Below the pieces are notes generated by a model. That model was not told the origin of the DNA and searched no databases. It saw only the letters and a list, made by a program, of their open reading frames with translations. From Clostridiales bacterium (GTDB taxonomy: Bacteria > Bacillota_A > Clostridia > Saccharofermentanales > Saccharofermentanaceae): a stretch of 64,000 nucleotides of DNA. Each line of letters starts with the position of its first letter. Within the stretch, counting starts at the first letter, position 1. Positions 57,806-64,000 of the stretch are shown piece by piece. A program made the translations under genes and the position numbers. Where the stretch lies: assembly GCA_017649745.1 (NCBI GenBank), contig JAGCGE010000141.1, forward strand, positions 1 to 64,000, given 5' to 3'.

Positions 57806-58534
57806 ATGAATGAAGAACTTAGACACTCAGCAAAAGGTACGACTTGGAAAAAGAAGGTCCATAAGTATATCGACATTATAAACGGAAGATATGTTTATCC
57901 ACAGGAAGAAGTAAAAGGATTCGACACAAAAAAGTATACCGAGCTGTATAAGCAAAGAGTAAGCGAGATTAAGAAGCAGCATGCTATCGAGGAAAGAAAT
58001 CGAGTAGAAGAAAAGCATAAGAACGACAAAAAGCGACCGTCTAGTAAATTTACTTCAGAGCGCCTTCAGAAGAGAGCAAATGAAATATTATCTTCAGGAA
58101 AAACTGATTCAAAAACATTAGCTAGAGGAAAAGATTTCTTAAAGAAAGCTAACCAAGCTCGTAATACTTTCTGGAAGAATGCTATGAATTCAGCTAAAGG
58201 CGTCGGTCAGTCTCATTCCGATTTTTATAAGAGGGCAGGCGAAGGTAAGGCAAAAAATAAGACCTATCGCAAAAATCAGCGTCGCGCTAAGCTTGAATCC
58301 CTAATCTTTAAGGGGAAGAGAATAGTTAAAAAAGCTCTTAGTAAACTCGGTGTCGACATGAGTAATCGCGCAATTCAGAGTCGAAAGAAAAAGAAGCGTT
58401 CGAAATCAAAGATAACACTTAGACCTAACTCTAGTAGTCGTACAACTAAAAAGAGATCGAATACAAAGGTTACTGTAACATCAAATCTTATGCCGGCAGG
58501 CACAAAGAAAACAATTAAACCGAAAAAGAGGTAA
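57806..58534 (+). CDS. Tagged basic head-cluster protein
   Basis: The 242-residue product begins MNEELRHSAKGTTWKKK, then HKYIDIINGRYVYP, the same tag and module as its two upstream neighbours. The rest is strongly basic, with a Ser/Lys/Thr-rich C-terminus. Likely virion cargo or internal head protein; function unknown. Confidence 0.65.
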   Translation: MNEELRHSAKGTTWKKKVHKYIDIINGRYVYPQEEVKGFDTKKYTELYKQRVSEIKKQHAIEERNRVEEKHKNDKKRPSSKFTSERLQKRANEILSSGKTDSKTLARGKDFLKKANQARNTFWKNAMNSAKGVGQSHSDFYKRAGEGKAKNKTYRKNQRRAKLESLIFKGKRIVKKALSKLGVDMSNRAIQSRKKKKRSKSKITLRPNSSSRTTKKRSNTKVTVTSNLMPAGTKKTIKPKKR

Positions 58535-58540
58535 GTTGCT

Positions 58541-59794
58541 GTGGCAGACATAACTAAACGTTTTCAAAACGCATGGAATGCATTCCTCGGCAGAGATCCA
58601 ACAAAAAACAGAAACCCTTATCTTTACGGCTCAGGAGTTAGACCTGATAGACCGAAGTTCTCTATAAAGAATGAGCGATCAATAGTCAACAGCATATATA
58701 ACAGAATTGCGTTAGATTGTGCTGCAGTAAACTTTGAGCATGTGAGGGTTGATGAAAATGGTCGTTATGTTGAGACCATTGATGATGGATTGAATGAGTG
58801 TTTAAGAGTAGACGCCAATATGGATCAGACAGGTAGAGCCTTCATCCATGATGTAGTCATCTCAATGTTTGACGAGGGCGTAGTGGCTATTGTGCCGACA
58901 GACACTAGTGCCGATCCAAAAATTACAAGTTCATATGAAATCTATACCCTTAGAACAGGTAAGATAACTGAATGGTTTCCTTATGATGTTCGTGTAGCTC
59001 TTTATAACGAGCGTAAGGGTAGACGGGAACAGGTTATAGTTCCCAAATCTTCTATAGCTATCGTAGAGAATCCGTTCTATACAGTAATGAATGAACCAAA
59101 CTCTACACTTCAGCGACTTATCCGCACACTTAACAGAATAGATCGTCTTAACGAACAAAATTCATCAGGCAAGATGGACCTTATAGTTCAGTTGCCTTAC
59201 AACCTGCGCACGGAACTCCGTAGACAGCAGGCAGAAGAGCGTCGTGCGGCGATTACAAATCAGTTAATGGATTCCAAATACGGCATTGCATATATTGATC
59301 AGGCGGAGAAGATTGTGCAGTTGAATAGACCAATCGAGAATCAAATGTGGAGTCAGGCTACAGACCTAACGGCTATGCTTTACCAGCAGCTTGGTATCTC
59401 GGACACAATCCTCAATGGAACTGCAGATGAGCAGACCATGAAGAACTATTACAACAATACAATCGATCCGGTTGTGACTGCGATTGCTGAGGAAATGATT
59501 AGAAAGTTCCTGACGCCAACGGCGAGAACTCAGGGGCAGTCGATCAAATTCTTTAGGGATCCATTTAAACTTGTTCCTGTTAGTCAGCTTGCTGATATTG
59601 CAGATAAGTTCACAAGGAACGAGATAGCTACTTCAAACGAGCTTCGTGCAGAGATTGGATGGAAACCTGCTGCAGATCCTAGAGCCGATGAGCTTCGAAA
59701 TAAGAATCTCAATGAATCAGCTCAGGTTTCAGATCAGGTTGATGTTTACGGAAATCCGATTAATGACGACTACGATGAAGAACAAAATCTATAA
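58541..59794 (+). CDS. Portal protein (HK97 type)
   Basis: The 417-residue product starts with GTG behind GAGGTAAG. It has the portal pattern NERSIVNSIYNRIALDCAAV near residue 45, LNRPIENQMWSQATDLTAMLYQQLGIS near 265, and an acidic C-terminus. It forms the vertex ring for DNA entry and tail joining. Place between terminase and protease-capsid genes is standard. Confidence 0.88.
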   Translation: MADITKRFQNAWNAFLGRDPTKNRNPYLYGSGVRPDRPKFSIKNERSIVNSIYNRIALDCAAVNFEHVRVDENGRYVETIDDGLNECLRVDANMDQTGRAFIHDVVISMFDEGVVAIVPTDTSADPKITSSYEIYTLRTGKITEWFPYDVRVALYNERKGRREQVIVPKSSIAIVENPFYTVMNEPNSTLQRLIRTLNRIDRLNEQNSSGKMDLIVQLPYNLRTELRRQQAEERRAAITNQLMDSKYGIAYIDQAEKIVQLNRPIENQMWSQATDLTAMLYQQLGISDTILNGTADEQTMKNYYNNTIDPVVTAIAEEMIRKFLTPTARTQGQSIKFFRDPFKLVPVSQLADIADKFTRNEIATSNELRAEIGWKPAADPRADELRNKNLNESAQVSDQVDVYGNPINDDYDEEQNL

Positions 59795-59809
59795 GGAGGA
59801 AAAATCAAA

Positions 59810-61894
59810 ATGGCAGTAAGAGTACCGAAAGACTATGATTTCTGTGGCTATGCTACCAGAAATAATGTCCTGTGTACAGATGGCCGTACGATTCGAAAGA
59901 ATGCGTTCAAGCATCAGGATGGCAAAACTGTCCCGCTCGTTTGGAATCATCTCCATAACGACATGAACAATGTTATTGGACATGCAATTCTTGAAAATCG
60001 TGACGATGGTGTATATTGCTATGGGTATTTAAATGATACTGATCAGGCTGAAGTTGCAAGAAAACAGCTTAGGCATAAAGATATCAGATCCCTTTCTATA
60101 TATGCTAACCATCTTAAACAGAAGGCCGGTGATGTAATTCACGGTATGATTCGCGAAGTTAGCCTGGTGTTAGCTGGTGCTAACGATGGAGCCTACATTG
60201 ATTGGGTTCTTGAGCATGGCGACGAAGGCGGCGATGATGCAGCAATTATCTACCCTTTCATTGAGAAAGGATTCCTTTATCATGGCGACGATGATTACGA
60301 TGATGAAGATGAAGACTTTGACGATGAAGATGAGGATGATGAAGACTTCGACGATGAAGATGAAGACCTCGACGAAGATGATGACAGTGACGAAAAGACC
60401 ATAGGCGATGTTCTTGATACATTAGATGAAGAACAGATGGAGGCTGTAGGAGCTCTTATCGACGCTATAGATGGTAATGAAAATGCAGAGGAGGAATTTA
60501 TGGAACACTCAGATGGAAATATCGGCGAAGTTCTTGATACATTAGATGATGATCAGATGGATGCTGTCTTTGCTCTTATCGGAGCTATGGGCGATGATCA
60601 GGATGATGACGACGAGTATGATGACGACGAGTATGATTCTGATGAGTATGATGACGATGACTTCGACGATGATGATTACGATGATGACGATGATTATTAC
60701 GAGGAGGATGATGACATGAAACACAACGTGTTCGATGGTGACACATACCGCGGAGATTACCTCAGCCATTCAGATATGGAAGCAATCTTCGACGATGCTA
60801 AGAGAAACGGATCTCTTAAGGAGGCTTTCCTGGCTCATTGCGAGGCAATGCAGCTTGATGCTGATGAGCTTATGCATGACGATGTTGCTCAGAATTATGG
60901 TATTGACCATATCGAGGCTCTGTTCCCGGAGTACAAGAACCTTAACACTCCTCCGGAATGGATCAAGAGAGATGTAACATGGGTACCTAAGGTACTTAAT
61001 GGCGCTCACCACACACCTTTCAGCCGCATTAAGTCTATGTTTGCAAATCTTACAGAAGACGAGGCAAGAGCTAAGGGTTATATCAAGGGTCATATGAAGA
61101 AGGAGCAGGTATTCTCACTGCTTAAGAGAACCACAGATCCTTGCACCGTTTACAAAAAGCAGAAGCTTGATCGTGATGATCAGATCGATATCACTGATTT
61201 CGACGTTGTTCAGTGGATCAAGTCTGAGATGAGAGGACAGCTGGATGAGGAACTTGCTCGTGCAATCCTTGTTGGTGATGGACGTCTCACATCTGATGAG
61301 GATCACATACCTGAAGATCACATCAGACCTATCTGGAAGGATGCTGATCTCTTCGCAATCAAGGTAACAATCACCATGAAGGCTGGAGCTACAGACGATG
61401 ATAAGGCTAAGGCTCTTATCCGTGCTACAATTAAGGCTCGTAAGTACTACAAGGGCTCAGGTTCACCTTCAATGTTCACAACAGAGGACGTTCTTTCTGA
61501 TATGCTTCTTCTTGAGGACGGTATCGGTCATTCTCTGTATGATTCTGAGTCAGCTCTTGCAACAAAGTGCCGTGTAAGCTCTATCGTTCCTGTTGAGATC
61601 ATGGAAGGTCTTACAGATGAGACTCAGGGTGATCTTGCTGCAATCGTTGTTAACATGAGCGATTACAATGTTGGTGCTGATAAGGGTGGTGCTGTTGCAA
61701 TGTTCGAGGATTTCGACATTGATTACAACCAGAATAAGTACCTGATCGAGACACGTTGCTCAGGTGCTCTTGTTAAGCCTTATTCTGCACTTATCTTCTC
61801 CTTCAAGCAGGGTGAGGGTGAGAACACTGTCATTTCCTTCTCTGGTGATGGAATGGACGAGTTCACAATCAAGGATGAGGAATCTAATGGCTGA
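59810..61894 (+). CDS. Head protease - acidic scaffold - major capsid fusion
   Basis: The 694-residue frame joins three parts. Residues 1-135 are an S78-like prohead protease (H47 in VWNHLH, Ser in RSLSIYA at 93-99, IREVSLVLAGAN at 114-125). Residues about 159-303 are a very acidic Asp/Glu scaffold holding two 22-residue repeats (IGDVLDTLDEEQ at 198 and IGEVLDTLDDDQ at 238). Residues about 304-694 are an HK97-fold capsid protein. Seven [VLFM]xH[SGNDC] sites lie at H136, H158, H233, H305, H320, H343 and H356. Codons are those of a highly expressed gene. Confidence 0.85.
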   Translation: MAVRVPKDYDFCGYATRNNVLCTDGRTIRKNAFKHQDGKTVPLVWNHLHNDMNNVIGHAILENRDDGVYCYGYLNDTDQAEVARKQLRHKDIRSLSIYANHLKQKAGDVIHGMIREVSLVLAGANDGAYIDWVLEHGDEGGDDAAIIYPFIEKGFLYHGDDDYDDEDEDFDDEDEDDEDFDDEDEDLDEDDDSDEKTIGDVLDTLDEEQMEAVGALIDAIDGNENAEEEFMEHSDGNIGEVLDTLDDDQMDAVFALIGAMGDDQDDDDEYDDDEYDSDEYDDDDFDDDDYDDDDDYYEEDDDMKHNVFDGDTYRGDYLSHSDMEAIFDDAKRNGSLKEAFLAHCEAMQLDADELMHDDVAQNYGIDHIEALFPEYKNLNTPPEWIKRDVTWVPKVLNGAHHTPFSRIKSMFANLTEDEARAKGYIKGHMKKEQVFSLLKRTTDPCTVYKKQKLDRDDQIDITDFDVVQWIKSEMRGQLDEELARAILVGDGRLTSDEDHIPEDHIRPIWKDADLFAIKVTITMKAGATDDDKAKALIRATIKARKYYKGSGSPSMFTTEDVLSDMLLLEDGIGHSLYDSESALATKCRVSSIVPVEIMEGLTDETQGDLAAIVVNMSDYNVGADKGGAVAMFEDFDIDYNQNKYLIETRCSGALVKPYSALIFSFKQGEGENTVISFSGDGMDEFTIKDEESNG
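60500..61894 (+). CDS. Possible internal-start scaffold-capsid product
   Basis: An in-frame ATG (Met231, start MEHSDGNIGE) lies five bases after AGGAGG (60489-60494). Translation from here would give a 464-residue scaffold-capsid protein without the protease. The start sequence resembles the HS-type tags of the cargo proteins. GAG-GAG codons of the acidic region could create the site by chance. Confidence 0.4.
   Translation: MEHSDGNIGEVLDTLDDDQMDAVFALIGAMGDDQDDDDEYDDDEYDSDEYDDDDFDDDDYDDDDDYYEEDDDMKHNVFDGDTYRGDYLSHSDMEAIFDDAKRNGSLKEAFLAHCEAMQLDADELMHDDVAQNYGIDHIEALFPEYKNLNTPPEWIKRDVTWVPKVLNGAHHTPFSRIKSMFANLTEDEARAKGYIKGHMKKEQVFSLLKRTTDPCTVYKKQKLDRDDQIDITDFDVVQWIKSEMRGQLDEELARAILVGDGRLTSDEDHIPEDHIRPIWKDADLFAIKVTITMKAGATDDDKAKALIRATIKARKYYKGSGSPSMFTTEDVLSDMLLLEDGIGHSLYDSESALATKCRVSSIVPVEIMEGLTDETQGDLAAIVVNMSDYNVGADKGGAVAMFEDFDIDYNQNKYLIETRCSGALVKPYSALIFSFKQGEGENTVISFSGDGMDEFTIKDEESNG
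60716..61894 (+). CDS. Possible internal-start capsid product
   Basis: A second in-frame ATG (Met303, start MKHNVFDGD) lies eight bases after AGGAGG (60702-60707), exactly where the acidic region ends. Translation from here would give a 392-residue capsid protein, which would supply the excess of capsid over protease that assembly needs. Confidence 0.45.
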   Translation: MKHNVFDGDTYRGDYLSHSDMEAIFDDAKRNGSLKEAFLAHCEAMQLDADELMHDDVAQNYGIDHIEALFPEYKNLNTPPEWIKRDVTWVPKVLNGAHHTPFSRIKSMFANLTEDEARAKGYIKGHMKKEQVFSLLKRTTDPCTVYKKQKLDRDDQIDITDFDVVQWIKSEMRGQLDEELARAILVGDGRLTSDEDHIPEDHIRPIWKDADLFAIKVTITMKAGATDDDKAKALIRATIKARKYYKGSGSPSMFTTEDVLSDMLLLEDGIGHSLYDSESALATKCRVSSIVPVEIMEGLTDETQGDLAAIVVNMSDYNVGADKGGAVAMFEDFDIDYNQNKYLIETRCSGALVKPYSALIFSFKQGEGENTVISFSGDGMDEFTIKDEESNG

Positions 61895-61914
61895 TATTAG
61901 CAGGTGCTAATTAA

Positions 61915-61978
61915 GGAGTAAATTGTGGTGCTCATTCAGAGCTAAGTGACGTTTAGTCGTAACAGCCCGGATTACTCC
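61915..61978 (+). ncRNA. Structured RNA element after the capsid gene
   Basis: GGAGTAA (61915-61921) pairs exactly with TTACTCC (61972-61978). Inside are GCTC-ATTCA-GAGC (61930-61942) and a hairpin GTGACG-TTTAGT-CGTAAC with one mismatch, giving a three-way junction of about 64 bases. No T run follows. A 6-codon GTG frame begins in it. It may stabilise or process the capsid mRNA or act in assembly. Confidence 0.45.
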
Positions 61979-62006
61979 GCATAAAATCAAAATGGGAGAA
62001 AAAATT

Positions 62007-62402
62007 ATGAAATTCTATGGACCCGTAGGTTTTGCAGTAACAAAGCCATTAGAAGATGATCCTGATGTGTGGAAGGAAGTTATCACTGAGAAAAAGTTAT
62101 CAGGTGATGTACTTCAGTATACACGTAGAAAAGACTCTGGAGAACACATCAATGATGGGCTTCAGATAAATGTACAGATTTCTATTCTTTGCATGGATCC
62201 GTGGTTTCATGATCATTTCACTCAGATAAGATACGTTGAGTATAAGGGGTCTAAATGGAAAGTTGAATCTATAGATCCTACAAAATATCCCAGCGTAGTA
62301 GTTACTCTAGGAGGACTATATCATGGCGACGAACCAGACGAACCGGAAGAGCCGGAGACAGGAACTGGGACGGATTCTGAAGAACATTCTGGGGACGAGT
62401 AA
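62007..62402 (+). CDS. Head-tail connector-like protein
   Basis: The ATG at 62007 is preferred (GGAG nine bases upstream) over one 15 bases earlier. The 131-residue product is beta-rich (FYGPVGFAVTKP start, RYVEYKGSKWKVESI) with an acidic Glu/Pro/Thr tail. Its place after the capsid gene fits a head completion protein. The end overlaps the next gene by 80 bases in another frame. Confidence 0.6.
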   Translation: MKFYGPVGFAVTKPLEDDPDVWKEVITEKKLSGDVLQYTRRKDSGEHINDGLQINVQISILCMDPWFHDHFTQIRYVEYKGSKWKVESIDPTKYPSVVVTLGGLYHGDEPDEPEEPETGTGTDSEEHSGDE

Positions 62403-62652
62403 TGTATATTATCAGCCTCCAGAGAACATAAAAATGCAGTATCCCTGCATTGTTTATGAGCCCGGTGTAGGTGATAGGAAACCGGCAGACAATAAAAAGT
62501 ATCTCTTTCATCAGGGATACACTATCACATTGATAACTAAAAATGAAGACCCGCCAGAGGTTGATGAAATTTTAGAACTGCAATATTGCAGTTTAGAAAG
62601 GCCATTTAAAGCTGATAACCTCTATCATTGGGTCTTCTTTATTTATTTCTAA
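62323..62652 (+). CDS. Tail completion/terminator-like protein
   Basis: The 109-residue product starts behind AGGAGG inside the previous gene. It has a helical basic start and an alpha/beta body (YPCIVYEPGVGDRKPADNKKY, YTITLITKNEDPPEVDEIL), a pattern seen in tail terminator proteins. It directly precedes the major tail gene. Confidence 0.65.
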   Translation: MATNQTNRKSRRQELGRILKNILGTSNVYYQPPENIKMQYPCIVYEPGVGDRKPADNKKYLFHQGYTITLITKNEDPPEVDEILELQYCSLERPFKADNLYHWVFFIYF

Positions 62653-62665
62653 GGAGGAATAAATC

Positions 62666-63631
62666 ATGGCTATACTTGCACAGTGGGACAAAATTGGTGA
62701 GCATTTCTACGAGACTGGTGTTGACAGAGGTATGTTGTATCAGTTCGATAAGGACACAAACAGCTTCAAGGATGGTGTTGTTTGGAATGGCCTTACAGCA
62801 GTAAACGAGTCTCCTTCAGGAGCAGAGGCTAACGATCAGTATGCAGATAACATTAAGTATCTGTCACTTCGTTCAGCTGAGGAGTTTGGTGCTACAATCG
62901 AAGCTTTCACATATCCTGATGAGTTCGGTCAGAATGATGGTACCGCAGAGCCCGTTGCTGGTGTAACAATCGCTCAGCAGACAAGAAAGGCTTTCGGCTT
63001 CTCATACAGAACTCTTATCGGTAATGATGTTGATGGTACAGATCTTGGCTACAAGATTCACCTTGTATACCAGGCAACAGCTAACCCTTCAGAGAAGAGC
63101 CGTTCAACAGTTAATGACTCTCCTGAGGCTACAACATTCTCATGGGAGATCACAACTATGCCTGTAGAGGTTGGAACAGTTAACGGTATTGCATACAAGA
63201 AGACTGCTCATATTACAATCGATTCTACAAAGTTCAAGACAGAAGAGCAGAAGGCTACTCTCGCTGCTTTTGAGGAGATCATTTATGGTAAGGCTGCTGA
63301 TGCTACAGCTGGTACAGAGGCAGTTCCTGCAAGACTTCCTCTTCCTGCAGAAGTATTTGCACTTCTTTCAACTGTTGTTGTAACTCCTGAGGTTGTTCTC
63401 TCAAGTCACGAGGTAACTGTTGTTGCTTCTGGTGATCCTGTAACAATCACTGCTACAACTGTTCCTGCAGACGCTGCAGTTACATGGGCATCCGATGATC
63501 CTACAGATGTATCTGTAGTTGATGGTGTTATCTCTGGTCTTGCAGAGGGAACCGCTACTGTTACTGCTACTATCACAGTTGATGGCGTTCCGTATGCTGA
63601 CAGCTGCCACGTAACAGTTACTGCCGAGTAA
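62666..63631 (+). CDS. Major tail protein with Ig-like C-terminus
   Basis: The 321-residue product has an N-terminal tube domain (AQWDKIGEHFYETGVDRGMLY, then TYPDEFGQNDG) and a C-terminal Big_2/Ig-like domain (about residues 238-320: PADAAVTWASDDPTDVSVVDG, GLAEGTATVTAT). Ig-like domains on tail tubes are known to project outwards and bind host surfaces or mucus-like glycans. Codon use is strongly biased, like the capsid gene. AAGGAGG precedes the ATG. Confidence 0.85.
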   Translation: MAILAQWDKIGEHFYETGVDRGMLYQFDKDTNSFKDGVVWNGLTAVNESPSGAEANDQYADNIKYLSLRSAEEFGATIEAFTYPDEFGQNDGTAEPVAGVTIAQQTRKAFGFSYRTLIGNDVDGTDLGYKIHLVYQATANPSEKSRSTVNDSPEATTFSWEITTMPVEVGTVNGIAYKKTAHITIDSTKFKTEEQKATLAAFEEIIYGKAADATAGTEAVPARLPLPAEVFALLSTVVVTPEVVLSSHEVTVVASGDPVTITATTVPADAAVTWASDDPTDVSVVDGVISGLAEGTATVTATITVDGVPYADSCHVTVTAE

Positions 63632-63739
63632 TAGTTCTCCCCGGAGAATATTACATACAACTTAATATTGTGGGGCTCCGTAAACTACTCCCAAGGTGCT
63701 ACCGGGGTCCCACACCCCAAAAGAAAAGGAGAATAGAAT
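63632..63739 (+). ncRNA. Strongly structured RNA between tail genes
   Basis: TTCTCC-CC-GGAGAA forms a short perfect hairpin near 63636-63649. After it GTGGGGCTCCG (about 63670) pairs with CGGGGTCCCAC (about 63703) in an 11-bp stem with two G-T pairs and a 22-base loop. No T run follows, so it is not a normal terminator; it may limit read-through or protect the 3' end of the tail mRNA. Confidence 0.5.
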
Positions 63740-64000
63740 ATGTATACACGAACAATTGAATACGAAGATTACGATGGAAACAAGAGAACAATTGAAGCAC
63801 ATTTTCATCTTAATAAAGCCGAACTGATGGAAATGCAGGCTAGCTGGGATGGTGGTCTTGACAAGCTCCTTAAGAAGATTGTTGAGGAGAAGGATCAGAA
63901 GAGAATGATCGAAATGTTCAAGATGATCATCATTAAGAGCTACGGTGAAAAGTCTCTGGATGGAAATAGATTTATGAAGAGCCCGGAAATCACTGAGGCA
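63740..64000 (+). CDS. Tail assembly chaperone-like protein (3' end outside window)
   Basis: Eighty-seven codons are visible before the window ends. The product (MYTRTIEYEDYDGNKRTIEA start) is helical after the first 20 residues, with LLKKIVEEKDQKRMIEMFKMIIIKSYGEKS. This pattern and its position after the major tail gene match gpG-like tail chaperones. In many phages the next step is a frameshift into a second product, which cannot be tested here. Confidence 0.75.
   Translation, partial: MYTRTIEYEDYDGNKRTIEAHFHLNKAELMEMQASWDGGLDKLLKKIVEEKDQKRMIEMFKMIIIKSYGEKSLDGNRFMKSPEITEA

Noticed and set aside
61915..61978. Hammerhead or twister ribozyme
   Set aside because: The hammerhead core (CTGATGA and GAAA) is absent, and only a short GCCCGGA word resembles twister; the pairing does not fit.

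Overview
The window is an AT-rich, tightly packed genome segment of a long-tailed (siphovirus-like) bacteriophage. Essentially every gene lies on the plus strand. Almost every gene has a strong AGGAGG-type ribosome binding site, and the protein families are those common in phages of Gram-positive gut Clostridia, so a Lachnospiraceae-type host is likely; this is inference. No integrase, excisionase or repressor is visible, which suggests a virulent phage, but that is absence of evidence within one window. The left edge lies inside the tape measure gene and the right edge inside what looks like a tail assembly chaperone gene. These normally sit next to each other, so the window is probably most of a circularly permuted genome opened inside the tail operon.

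Layout. 1-14.9 kb: tape measure, distal tail protein, fibre and baseplate proteins, a three-domain endolysin, two holin-like proteins and a repeat-bearing fibre. 14.9-15.3 kb: a structured non-coding boundary. 15.3-36.2 kb: about 60 small early-type genes, many encoding one- or two-segment membrane proteins or small Cys-rich proteins. In 15.3-19 kb and 26-30 kb many genes are single-gene cassettes punctuated by an intrinsic terminator followed at once by a conserved element (consensus about TTACACACCTTATAATAGGA, 18 copies found). 36.2-45.9 kb: replication and expression genes, comprising an SF3 helicase, AEP primase and family-B DNA polymerase in one chain, a possible ssDNA-binding protein, an SF2 helicase, a VRR-NUC nuclease, a Cas4/RecB-like nuclease, and a 969-residue protein with the DFDGD active-site signature of two-barrel RNA polymerases. 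46.2-46.7 kb: a non-coding stretch with four exact 14-bp repeats and strong hairpins. 46.7-64 kb: packaging and head genes (terminase small-subunit candidate, HNH, Gp37-like tail protein, terminase large subunit, cargo proteins, portal, protease-scaffold-capsid fusion, connectors, major tail protein).

The most interesting system proposed here joins three observations. First, the DFDGD polymerase starts with the same kind of short His-containing N-terminal tag (ELMHYG) carried by four proteins of the head cluster. Second, the same [LIM]xH[SG] pattern recurs through the protease-scaffold-capsid precursor. Third, a promoter-like element unlike a normal sigma-70 site punctuates the early region. 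The hypothesis is that the polymerase is packaged in the capsid, processed by the head protease, injected with the DNA, and reads the early cassettes from these elements. All steps after the sequence observations are inference.
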